From an uncultured Oscillospiraceae bacterium (lineage in GTDB: Bacteria; Bacillota; Clostridia; Oscillospirales; Oscillospiraceae), in assembly GCA_947629755.1 (NCBI GenBank), contig CANREY010000005.1, positions 1-48,797 of the forward strand: a stretch of 48,797 nt of DNA, written 5' to 3'. Positions 1 through 6,825 of this stretch are shown here, in pieces; positions within the stretch are counted from its first letter, which is position 1; each line of letters opens with the position of its first letter. Under the pieces are notes generated by a model, which was given only the letters and a program-made list of their open reading frames with translations, did no database searches and had not been told where the DNA came from. The translations under genes and the position numbers were made by a program.

Positions 1-53
1 GTTATGTTGAAATAGAAAAACACGAAGAATAGTCCCGCGGGTATAAAAAACAT
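1..53 (-). CDS. Partial N-terminus of an unidentified membrane protein
   Basis: The minus strand has AAAGGAG, a six-base gap and an ATG at 53, followed by 17 open codons to the window edge. The visible residues (MFFIPAGLFFVFFYFNI) are strongly hydrophobic, like a first membrane segment. It lies downstream of the sugar ABC operon but behind a terminator and has its own promoter-like sequence, so it is probably a separate unit. The family cannot be recognised from 17 residues. The call rests on the start signal and open frame only. Confidence 0.45.
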   Translation of the reverse strand, partial: MFFIPAGLFFVFFYFNI

Positions 54-106
54 GTCGTTCTCCTTTACTGCGCAAAAAATACGTTCCCGCTCCTGATTGC
101 GGAGCC

Positions 107-137
107 GTGAGAGCCCAAAAGCCTTTTGCCCTCTCAC
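107..137 (-). other. Leader hairpin upstream of the partial membrane gene
   Basis: GTGAGAG at 107-113 pairs with CTCTCAC at 131-137, with an inner CAAAAG/CTTTTG stem. The hairpin sits in the roughly 95-nt leader between the predicted promoter at 153-180 and the ATG at 53. Its role is unknown; it could be a leader structure or attenuator. Confidence 0.4.
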
Positions 138-152
138 CGCCCCGTAAATTAC

Positions 153-180
153 AGTCTACCACAATTGCGCAAAACTTCAA
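153..180 (-). promoter_or_regulatory. Candidate sigma-A promoter for the partial membrane gene
   Basis: Read on the minus strand: TTGAAG (175-180), a 16-base spacer and TAGACT (153-158), with TG one base upstream of the -10 (extended -10). It points toward the ATG at 53. Confidence 0.4.
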
Positions 181-203
181 CCCTGTCTCAAGGTTACTTA
201 CGC

Positions 204-234
204 AAAAAGCGCGCCGCGCCTTTCGGCGCGGCGC
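204..234 (-). terminator. Terminator of the sugar ABC operon
   Basis: A perfect 10-bp stem GCGCCGCGCC / GGCGCGGCGC (211-220 and 225-234) with a TTTC loop. On the minus strand it is followed by GCTTTTT, just beyond the stop codon of the solute-binding protein gene at 275. Confidence 0.75.
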
Positions 235-274
235 ACACTTATGATGCTATGATGCTATGTAATTTATGCCGAGA

Positions 275-1825
275 TCAGCCCTTGTTGGCCTGATAAGCGG
301 CATTGACCTCTTCCTTGATCTGGGCGCCGCCGAGGGACTCCCACTCAGCGACAGCGGCCTGGAACTCGTCCCATGTGCCCTGGTTGGCGCAGTACCTGAT
401 CATGGCGTTGGTGACCTTGGAGTAGATGTTACTGGACTCCTTGACGTAGGTCTCGGACTGTACCTGATAGGCAAGAGCCGGGTTGATAAGGGCATACTGA
501 CGGGCCTCGACCTCGGCCTCAAGGCACTTCTCGCCGGCCACGTCGGGCTTGGCCTGGACGGCGTCGTCAATGGTGAAGGGCAGGTAAGCGATGACCTGGT
601 TCAGGCCCTGGCTGGGCAGGTTCTGGGCCTCGACGCCCTTTTCCTGCACAGCGTAGCCGTCCTCCATGTGATAGCTGACGCCCTCGATACCAAGTTCTGC
701 AAGAGCGCGCATCTTGCTGTCGTTCATCTTGTCGAGGAACTTAAGGCAATTCTTCACGTCCTCCTCGGTCTTGGCGCCGGCCTTGGTGATAAGGAAGCCG
801 CCCTTGTAAACGGCCAGGCAGGCGGTGTAACCGTTGATGTTGCTGACCATCTCGGCCCATGCGTAATCGGGGTTCTCAGGATCGGGGGACGGGGTGTCGG
901 TCACAGACTCGACCTTGTTGTCCCTGTAATACCTCCATGCGCGGCGTCCGCCGCCGTCCAGGGTATCGACGAAAGCGCCCACATTGCCCTTCTGGAACTG
1001 CTCGCCCCAGCCGTCGGCGGTGACGGAGGCCCAGTCAGGACGTACAATGCCGTCCTCGGTGAGCTTGCGTATCCAGTCGCAGGCCTGCTTGTACTCGTCA
1101 GTCTCCCACGCGGGGACAAGGACGCCGTCTCTCTCCACCCAGTCGGGGGTGATGCCGAACCAGGAGAAGATGATCTTGAGATAGTCGGCGTAGCCGGACT
1201 GCATCTCAAGGCCGTAGGTGTCCTGCTTGCCGTTGCCGTCAGGATCGTTGTAGGTGAAGGCGTAGAGCATGTTGTAGACGTCGTCAATTGTCTTGGGCTT
1301 CTCGATGCCCAGCTTGTCGGCCCAGTCGCCGCGGTAGCTCAGACCGTAACGGCCGGTCTCACGCATGGTGGGGATGGCGATCCACTTGCCCTGAACGGTG
1401 AGAATGTCCTTCACGTTATCGGGGCACTGGGCAAGGTTGGGATAGTCGGTGGGGTTGATGAACTGGCTCAGGTCCCAGAACGCGTCGTTCTGAGCGGCCT
1501 GAATGATGGTGGTGGAGATGTCGCCTGAGAAGGTGAGGATCATGGGCATGTTGTCCTTGTCCATGAGGGTCATGTTGAGCTTGTCGCCGTAGCCCTCAGA
1601 GGAGACGAACTGCCACACGGGGGAAACGCCGGTGTACTCCTCAACGGCCTTCTGGACAGCGCCGTCTTTGTCCTTGGTCTCGGACATCTCGCCGCCGTAG
1701 AGGCTGATGGTCATGACCGAGATCTGGCCATCCTTGAGTTCGTTCTTACTGCCGCCGCAGGAAGCCAGGACGCTTACCAGCATAACGGTGGCAAGAACAA
1801 GAGCAAGTACTTTTTTCATTTTCAT
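275..1825 (-). CDS. Sugar ABC transporter solute-binding lipoprotein (LipO/YtcQ type)
   Basis: Binds oligosaccharide outside the membrane and delivers it to the two permeases encoded upstream. The 516-residue protein begins with a lipoprotein signal peptide: MKMKK, a hydrophobic core, then lipobox LASC with the acylated cysteine at residue 23. The middle segment (RYGLSYRGDWADKLGIEKP, then a DPDGNGKQDTYG calcium-loop-like stretch) is typical of extracellular solute-binding proteins that work with LplB/LplC permeases. The start at 1825 is chosen over the longer frame to 1870 because AGGAGGAT lies just upstream and the signal peptide begins there. It is last in a three-gene minus-strand operon. 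No ATPase gene is present; such importers usually share an MsmX-like ATPase encoded elsewhere. The substrate, probably rhamnogalacturonan oligosaccharide, is inferred from the neighbours. Confidence 0.93.
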   Translation of the reverse strand: MKMKKVLALVLATVMLVSVLASCGGSKNELKDGQISVMTISLYGGEMSETKDKDGAVQKAVEEYTGVSPVWQFVSSEGYGDKLNMTLMDKDNMPMILTFSGDISTTIIQAAQNDAFWDLSQFINPTDYPNLAQCPDNVKDILTVQGKWIAIPTMRETGRYGLSYRGDWADKLGIEKPKTIDDVYNMLYAFTYNDPDGNGKQDTYGLEMQSGYADYLKIIFSWFGITPDWVERDGVLVPAWETDEYKQACDWIRKLTEDGIVRPDWASVTADGWGEQFQKGNVGAFVDTLDGGGRRAWRYYRDNKVESVTDTPSPDPENPDYAWAEMVSNINGYTACLAVYKGGFLITKAGAKTEEDVKNCLKFLDKMNDSKMRALAELGIEGVSYHMEDGYAVQEKGVEAQNLPSQGLNQVIAYLPFTIDDAVQAKPDVAGEKCLEAEVEARQYALINPALAYQVQSETYVKESSNIYSKVTNAMIRYCANQGTWDEFQAAVAEWESLGGAQIKEEVNAAYQANKG

Positions 1826-1912
1826 AAAGTATCCTCCTGTTTTGTTTTTCGACAGCCCTTCGGCCGTCATTTTTACTATTACAAACGGCTCACGCCGCGT
1901 GTAAACCGTATC

Positions 1913-2836
1913 TCAGCCCTTCACGGACCCGACCATGACGCCGGCGGTGAAGAACTTCTGGATAAAGGGATAGACCACCAAGATAGGCACTGTGGCCACA
2001 ACGGTGGTGGCATTGCGGACGGCCTTTGTGGGAGGCGCGCCCCAAGTGCCCCAGTCGATGGTACCGCTGTCGTTTATTGCGCTCGTAAGCATGATGATAC
2101 GCCTTAAGCATATCTGAACGACCTCCTTGGACTGGTCGTCGATGTACATCATCGCGCCGAAGTAGGCGTTCCAGTGGCCCACGGCATAGAACAGGGACAC
2201 GGAGGCCAGCACCGGGGCGGACAGGGGGAGCATGACCCTCAGGAATATGTAGAGGTCGTTGGCGCCGTCGATAACGGCGGCCTCCTCCAGGTCGTCCGGG
2301 ATGCCCTGGAAGTAGTTTTTGATGATGATCATGTTAAAGGCGCTCATGGCTCCGGGAAGCCACAGAGCCCAGTAGGAGTTGCCCAGATGCAGAAGGTTGG
2401 TGATAAGCAGGTAGCTGGGGACCATGCCGCCGCCAAAGAGCATGATGATGATGACCATGTTCATGAAGAAGTTGCGGCCCCTCAGGTACTTGCGGCTCAG
2501 GGGGTAGGCCATGGTGCAGGAGACGAACATATTTATGGCCGTACCGACTACCGTGACTATGACGGAGTTTTTAAGTCCGTTGAACACCGAGCCTTCATGG
2601 AAGATGTAGGTGTAGGCGTTGACGGTGGGCTGCTTGGGGATAATGAAGAACGCGCGCTCCAAAATCTCGCGCTCGCTGGCGAAGGAGGAGCCGAACACGT
2701 AAAGGAAGGGCAGGACGCATATGAGCGCCGCGATACCTGTAATGATGTAGAAGATGATCTGGATGACCATATCTCCGGGCGAGCGGTGATTAAAGCCTGT
2801 TGTGCCCTTTTCTATCTTTCCAGCCTTAGTTGCCAT
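1913..2836 (-). CDS. Carbohydrate ABC transporter permease (LplC/YtcP type)
   Basis: Inner-membrane channel subunit of the oligosaccharide importer, 307 residues, the normal length for the family. A short polar N-terminus is followed by several membrane segments (the first being IIFYIITGIAALICVLPFLYV). The C-terminal half carries the MalG-type cytoplasmic loop EEAAVIDGANDLYIFLRVMLPLS that couples to the ATPase. The ATG at 2836 has GGGAGGCGGAGA upstream. It lies 15 bases after the other permease gene and before the lipoprotein gene, giving the order permease-permease-binding protein. Confidence 0.93.
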   Translation of the reverse strand: MATKAGKIEKGTTGFNHRSPGDMVIQIIFYIITGIAALICVLPFLYVFGSSFASEREILERAFFIIPKQPTVNAYTYIFHEGSVFNGLKNSVIVTVVGTAINMFVSCTMAYPLSRKYLRGRNFFMNMVIIIMLFGGGMVPSYLLITNLLHLGNSYWALWLPGAMSAFNMIIIKNYFQGIPDDLEEAAVIDGANDLYIFLRVMLPLSAPVLASVSLFYAVGHWNAYFGAMMYIDDQSKEVVQICLRRIIMLTSAINDSGTIDWGTWGAPPTKAVRNATTVVATVPILVVYPFIQKFFTAGVMVGSVKG

Positions 2837-2851
2837 ATTCTCCGCCTCCCA

Positions 2852-3856
2852 TCAATAAAGTCCCGACTCGCCCAGAAGCTTGGCGCACTTGTTGGCCGAG
2901 AGGACGAGGATCAGGCTGACGACGGACTTGAATAGTCCCGCCGTGGTCGCCAAGGAGTACTGTCCGCTACGGACACCCTTGTTATACACGTAGGTATCGA
3001 ACACCTCGGACACCGACTCGTTGGTGGCGTTCTGGAGAAGGAATATCTGCTCATAGCCGGTGTTCAGGATAGCGCCGACCTTCATGATGAGCATGATGAC
3101 CACGGTGCTCCGTATTCCGGGCAGTGTCACGTGCCACATGAGGTTCCAGCGTCCCGCGCCGTCTATGCGGGCGGCCTCATAGAGCTGAGGATCCACGCTG
3201 GCAAGAGCGGCCAGATAGATGATGGTGCCGTAGCCCGTCTCCTTCCACAGCGTCTGGCCGATGAGCACCGGGACGAAGTACTTGGGCGAGCCCATGATGT
3301 TCGGCGCGTTGCCCACGCCGACTATGCTCTCGATCAACTTGTAGATGAAGCCGTCCTGAGCGTTGAAAAGCTGGCTCGTAAGGGCGTACACTATGACCAG
3401 AGAGACAAAGTGGGGTATGTAGACAAGCGTCTGGGACACGCGCTTGAACCACATGAGACGGAGCTCATTGAGTATGAGCGCGAAGATGATCGGCGCAGGG
3501 AACGCGATCAGCAGGTTCCAGACGGAGATGGACAGGGTGTTCTTCAAAAGCTTCATGAAGTCCGTACCCACAAAGAGTGTCTGGAAGTTCTTCCAGCCCA
3601 CCTTTTCGCTCTCCATGAGGGCGCTGATAAGTCCGCCGCTTCCGGCGTAGGGGTTGAAGTTCTCAAATGCCATCACAAGTCCGCCCATGGGCAGATAGCA
3701 GAAGATAAGCATCCACAAAACTCCGGGTACGAGCATCAGATAAAGCCAGAAGTGCTGCTTTAACGCTCTGCCCCAGGGCATTTTGGTCTTGACCGGCTTC
3801 TGCTTCTTCGCGGTCTCAACGGGCTTATCAAGGGTGGCAGTCGCTGAGTTGCTCAT
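2852..3856 (-). CDS. Carbohydrate ABC transporter permease (LplB/YteP type)
   Basis: First gene of the importer operon and partner permease of the next gene. The 334-residue protein has a charged N-terminal tail rich in lysine, then six likely membrane segments starting near residue 30 (FWLYLMLVPGVLWMLIFCYL). The coupling loop YEAARIDGAGRWNLMWHVTL is the LplB/MalF-type EAA motif. The start at 3856 (MSNSATAT) is chosen over an upstream ATG at 3877 because GGGAGG sits seven bases before it. Expression is likely controlled by the promoter and AraC-type repeats at 3979-4041. Confidence 0.93.
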   Translation of the reverse strand: MSNSATATLDKPVETAKKQKPVKTKMPWGRALKQHFWLYLMLVPGVLWMLIFCYLPMGGLVMAFENFNPYAGSGGLISALMESEKVGWKNFQTLFVGTDFMKLLKNTLSISVWNLLIAFPAPIIFALILNELRLMWFKRVSQTLVYIPHFVSLVIVYALTSQLFNAQDGFIYKLIESIVGVGNAPNIMGSPKYFVPVLIGQTLWKETGYGTIIYLAALASVDPQLYEAARIDGAGRWNLMWHVTLPGIRSTVVIMLIMKVGAILNTGYEQIFLLQNATNESVSEVFDTYVYNKGVRSGQYSLATTAGLFKSVVSLILVLSANKCAKLLGESGLY

Positions 3857-3978
3857 TGTATTCCTCCCTTTTCTCATTTTTCCTTATCGGGCGCCCACGG
3901 CGGTCCCTGTATACGCCGTCAGTACCCGATACCGGCGGACATGAGCACAGCGATGCCCACGGTGCGCCTTATTGTCAT

Positions 3979-4007
3979 ATTGTACAATCCGTTTTAGCCT
4001 TTTCCAA
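3979..4007 (-). promoter_or_regulatory. Promoter of the sugar ABC operon
   Basis: Minus strand: TTGGAA (4002-4007), 17-base spacer, TACAAT (3979-3984), giving a leader of about 115 bases before the ATG at 3856. The -35 overlaps the first two bases of an operator repeat at 4006, exactly as at the araC-type promoter at 4989-5018. Confidence 0.65.
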
Positions 4008-4041
4008 TGTTAAAAGGTTACTTTTAATGTCAAAAAGTAAC
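4006..4041 (+). promoter_or_regulatory. AraC-type operator, two direct repeats
   Basis: Two 16-bp repeats, AATGTTAAAAGGTTAC at 4006-4021 and AATGTCAAAAAGTAAC at 4026-4041, spaced 20 bp apart (two helical turns). The same motif recurs three times at 5017-5071. Phased direct repeats next to a -35 are the usual binding arrangement for AraC-family activators. That the adjacent AraC protein binds them is inference. Confidence 0.65.
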
Positions 4042-4112
4042 CTCTTTATTGATATTTTTAACATCTGCCAATTTTCTTCCAAAAAAGCTGAAAAAAAGGA
4101 AAATTTACCGCG

Positions 4113-4940
4113 CTACCTGAGCATGAGCTTGCGAAATCTCGTTGGCGACTCGTTATAATACTTCCGAAACGCCTTGGAAAAGCTGTACTGATCGGAGTAG
4201 CCTATCTTCTCCGCTATGGCGGCGATGCTGTCCGAGGTGTCAGCCAGAAGCTCCGCGGCGTACTGCATACGAAGCTCGATTATATACTGCTTCGGGGATA
4301 TATTGAAATACCGCTGGAAATACCTTATAAAATATTTCTCGCTCATACCCGCGTCACGGGCCATGTCCTTTATTTGCAGGTTGTCCGTAAAATGCCGGCC
4401 TATCTGGTCCGCCACACGGTTTATGAGCGTGTCGTCGGCGGCCTGCTCGTCCTCAAAAAAGTGCTCCTCGCACCTTGGCGGGTCAAGGAGCTCCGCCAGA
4501 AAGTCGAAGCAAAAGGCGTAAAACCTCACTGAGTGTCCCTTGTTCGACGTGTATCTGCTCCTGTACTCCCTGCAAAAGTCAAGGCACCTGCGATTAAGCG
4601 ACGCCGACCGGTATATCCCCGCAAGGTTGCTCCCGGCAAGTATGTCGTAGTGGTTGCCCTTCTCCATGAAAAACCTCATGGAGTGGTAGGAGCACCCCTC
4701 CGGCCCCGCCCAGGCCGTGAAGGAATTGCCGGGGTAGAAAAGCACGCTGTCCCCCGGTCCGGCCTCGTGGGTCTGTCCGTTTATCTCGATGAACACGCTC
4801 CCCTTATATATGTTCCAAAAGGTATAGCCGGATCTGGTCTTTGTCTCGCGCCAGTCCGCTCCCCTGTCCACAAAGTGGCTCATGTCGATAGTGAGGGTGA
4901 GATCGGAAAAGGAATCGCTTCCGGGAGATAGATGTTCCAC
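4113..4940 (-). CDS. AraC-family transcriptional regulator of the pectin locus
   Basis: Likely senses an imported sugar and activates the neighbouring transport and hydrolase genes. The 275 residues comprise an N-terminal cupin-like sensor (about 1-150, including EINGQTHEAGPGDSVLFYPG) and a C-terminal double helix-turn-helix (about 175-270) with LQIKDMARDAGMSEKYFIRY and IAAIAEKIGYSDQYSFSKAF. The start is GTG at 4940, supported by AAGGAGG upstream. It lies between the ABC operon and the DUF624 operon, and matching operator repeats occur on both sides, including at its own promoter, so autoregulation is likely. The ligand is unknown. Confidence 0.9.
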   Translation of the reverse strand: MEHLSPGSDSFSDLTLTIDMSHFVDRGADWRETKTRSGYTFWNIYKGSVFIEINGQTHEAGPGDSVLFYPGNSFTAWAGPEGCSYHSMRFFMEKGNHYDILAGSNLAGIYRSASLNRRCLDFCREYRSRYTSNKGHSVRFYAFCFDFLAELLDPPRCEEHFFEDEQAADDTLINRVADQIGRHFTDNLQIKDMARDAGMSEKYFIRYFQRYFNISPKQYIIELRMQYAAELLADTSDSIAAIAEKIGYSDQYSFSKAFRKYYNESPTRFRKLMLR

Positions 4941-4988
4941 GCGCCCGCCTCCTTCCTGTCCACATCGGCGTCTTCATGCCGTTAAGCT

Positions 4989-5018
4989 ATTTTAACTTCA
5001 TTGGCAATGTCTTTCCAA
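4989..5018 (-). promoter_or_regulatory. Promoter of the AraC-family regulator gene
   Basis: Minus strand: TTGGAA (5013-5018), 18-base spacer, TAAAAT (4989-4994). The -35 overlaps the first operator repeat at 5017 with the same offset seen at the ABC operon promoter, which suggests one activation or autoregulation geometry for both leftward promoters. Confidence 0.55.
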
Positions 5019-5071
5019 TGTCACAAAGTAACCCGGCATGTCAAAAAGTATCGTATTTGTCAAAATGTTAC
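5017..5071 (+). promoter_or_regulatory. AraC-type operator array, three direct repeats
   Basis: AATGTCACAAAGTAAC (5017-5032), CATGTCAAAAAGTATC (5037-5052) and TTTGTCAAAATGTTAC (5056-5071), spaced 20 and 19 bp. A half-match AATGTC also occurs at 5006. The array lies between the divergent regulator and DUF624 promoters, its right end 20 bases before the -35 at 5092. Confidence 0.65.
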
Positions 5072-5091
5072 TACCCTCTCCCCTTTCGGAC

Positions 5092-5120
5092 TTGAAAATC
5101 TGTCGGTTTGGTGGGATAAT
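5092..5120 (+). promoter_or_regulatory. Promoter of the DUF624-hydrolase operon
   Basis: TTGAAA (5092-5097), exact 17-base spacer, GATAAT (5115-5120). The AraC-type repeats lie immediately upstream and a 26-bp palindrome overlaps the -10, so both activation and repression could act here. The leader to the ATG at 5273 is about 145 bases. Confidence 0.65.
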
Positions 5121-5141
5121 ATCTGTCAAGACAGATATTAT
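5116..5141. promoter_or_regulatory. 26-bp palindrome over the -10 and start region
   Basis: Two perfect 12-bp arms (5116-5127 and 5130-5141; the right arm is GACAGATATTAT) separated by AA. Its position over the -10 and likely transcription start fits a repressor operator. It does not resemble the AraC-type repeats and the cognate protein is not evident in the window. Confidence 0.55.
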
Positions 5142-5272
5142 TTGATTTAATGCCGTCCCGCTCCCGCCCCGTGGGCGGAACCGCGGGACATGGCAAACAA
5201 TATGATTTATTCTATCAGGTAATAAATATTTTTACCTCAAATCATATACAAATTCATTACGGAGGCGTTGTC

Positions 5273-6073
5273 ATGGGAATATTTTCACCGAATTTGGCCG
5301 GTATGGGCCCCGGCGGCCCGGTTGTGCCGGAGCCCAAGGGGGGCTTTAGAAAATTCTTGCAGATAATGTCGCGGGACACCTTCGCCCTTCTGGGCGCGGG
5401 CTTTCTCGCCGGGGCCACGGCCCTTGTGTACATCATATCCATGTTCCTCGCGGTGGCCTCCCACGGCATGATCTACATGCTGGTGGGCGGGCCCGTGGGC
5501 GGCGTCATATTCATGCCCCAGCTGGTGGGCCTTTGCGACACCATCATGCGTGCCATGCGCAACGAGCACCCCGGCGACTGGTGGCAGAGCTACCGCAGGG
5601 CATGGAAGCGCAACCTCAAGCCCTCGGCGATCTTCGGCCTCATCGCCGGGACCCTTTTCGGCTTTCAGCTTTTCATGATGACCCACGCCGGCAGCGACGG
5701 CAACGACATGTTCCTGCGTATAGCCATGTACGCCGGCATATTCGTGGCCACCGCCATCGCCAAGTGGACCGTCCTCCAGATAGCCGTGGTGGACCTGCCC
5801 CTCGGCCGGCTTTTGCTCAACTCCATCGTTCTCTCGTCCAACCACCCCATAAGGACGTTTATCCTCACCGCCCTTGAGATAGTCTACTGGCTCTTTATTG
5901 TGGTGGCCTACCCCTTCTCACTTCTTTTCTACGTGCTTTTCAACTTCTGGCTCACGATGCTGATAACGGTCCTCACGCTCTACAAGCCCATGAACGAGAC
6001 CTTCGGCATCGAGAAGGCCGTGGAGGAGCAGAGAAAGCTTGAGAAGCAAAAACACAGATCGGAGGGTAAATGA
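5273..6073 (+). CDS. DUF624 (YesL/YteU-type) membrane protein
   Basis: Integral membrane protein of 266 residues with about five hydrophobic segments (for example FALLGAGFLAGATALVYIIS and ILTALEIVYWLFIVVAYPFS). DUF624 proteins are regularly encoded in Bacillota beside LplB/LplC-type sugar importers, including the rhamnogalacturonan genes of Bacillus, but their biochemical role is not established. The ATG at 5273 is preceded by GGAGG, and the longer frame from 5150 runs over promoter-proximal leader. It is first in an operon with the next three genes, the first junction being a single base. An accessory role in oligosaccharide uptake is inferred from context only. Confidence 0.85.
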   Translation: MGIFSPNLAGMGPGGPVVPEPKGGFRKFLQIMSRDTFALLGAGFLAGATALVYIISMFLAVASHGMIYMLVGGPVGGVIFMPQLVGLCDTIMRAMRNEHPGDWWQSYRRAWKRNLKPSAIFGLIAGTLFGFQLFMMTHAGSDGNDMFLRIAMYAGIFVATAIAKWTVLQIAVVDLPLGRLLLNSIVLSSNHPIRTFILTALEIVYWLFIVVAYPFSLLFYVLFNFWLTMLITVLTLYKPMNETFGIEKAVEEQRKLEKQKHRSEGK

Positions 6074-6074
6074 T

Positions 6075-6824
6075 ATGGCCGGTGAGTACTTTAGATGGAA
6101 ATATAAGGACGTAAAGCCCGACCCCAAGCCCGTCTACACCAAGGCGGAGCTTCGCCGCAACTGGTGGGCCTACAACTGGAAGTGGCTCCTTCTGGGCCTT
6201 GTGGGCCTTATAATGCTGGGCTTTCTCGTACACGACATCTTTTTCAGGACAAAGCCCGACTACACCGTGGCCTACGTGAGCGCCAACGCCCTGCCGGACG
6301 AGGTACACGAGGCCCTGACTGCGCGCCTTTCCGAGCTTGGCGAGGACCTCAATGGCGACGGCAAGGTGATCGTCGAGCTCAATGAGTACCAGATGAGCTT
6401 CAAATCTACGGATTATTTAAACCCCGACCTTGCCTCCGCCGCCACCACCCGCCTCACCGTGGACTTAAGCTCCGGCGACACCTATATCATACTCACCGAC
6501 GACCCGGAGGGCTTCCAGAGCCGCATAGCGGCCTTCGCCTACCTTGACGGCTCCGAGCCTGAGCGCGGCGACGGCGAGAGTTCCTCCGACCGCTGGCGCG
6601 AGATGGTCTACCCATGGGAAAACTGCCCCGTGCTTGCAAATCTCGACCTTGGAACATACGTTAAATTCCTCGACATGTCCGGCACGGAGCTTGAGGGCCA
6701 GACGGCCTTCGATGGCTTTTACGTCGGCAGGCGCGTGATACTCAGCGAGAAGGACGAAAAGCGCTTTGAGGGCGCCGTCCGCCTCTGGGAGAAGCTCACC
6801 GCCGGAGCGAAGGAAAGTGAGTGA
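6075..6824 (+). CDS. Hypothetical one-helix membrane protein of the pectin operon
   Basis: No family recognised. The 249-residue protein has a basic, aromatic N-terminus, one membrane segment around residues 38-58 (WLLLGLVGLIMLGFLVHDIF) and a soluble domain of about 190 residues, probably extracytoplasmic. That domain includes the acidic segment DLNGDGKVIVEL and YIILTDDPEGF. The soluble part loosely recalls proteins that accompany DUF624 genes. The start at 6075 follows GGAGGG and lies one base after the DUF624 stop, so the two are translated together. It may form a membrane complex with the DUF624 protein; this is speculation from synteny. Confidence 0.75.
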   Translation: MAGEYFRWKYKDVKPDPKPVYTKAELRRNWWAYNWKWLLLGLVGLIMLGFLVHDIFFRTKPDYTVAYVSANALPDEVHEALTARLSELGEDLNGDGKVIVELNEYQMSFKSTDYLNPDLASAATTRLTVDLSSGDTYIILTDDPEGFQSRIAAFAYLDGSEPERGDGESSSDRWREMVYPWENCPVLANLDLGTYVKFLDMSGTELEGQTAFDGFYVGRRVILSEKDEKRFEGAVRLWEKLTAGAKESE

Positions 6825-6825
6825 C

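Noticed and set aside
266-1528. 420-codon open frame on the plus strand
   Set aside because: It is the antisense shadow of the solute-binding protein gene; no ribosome site and a low-complexity Gly/Val/Leu/Ala translation typical of GC-rich antisense frames.
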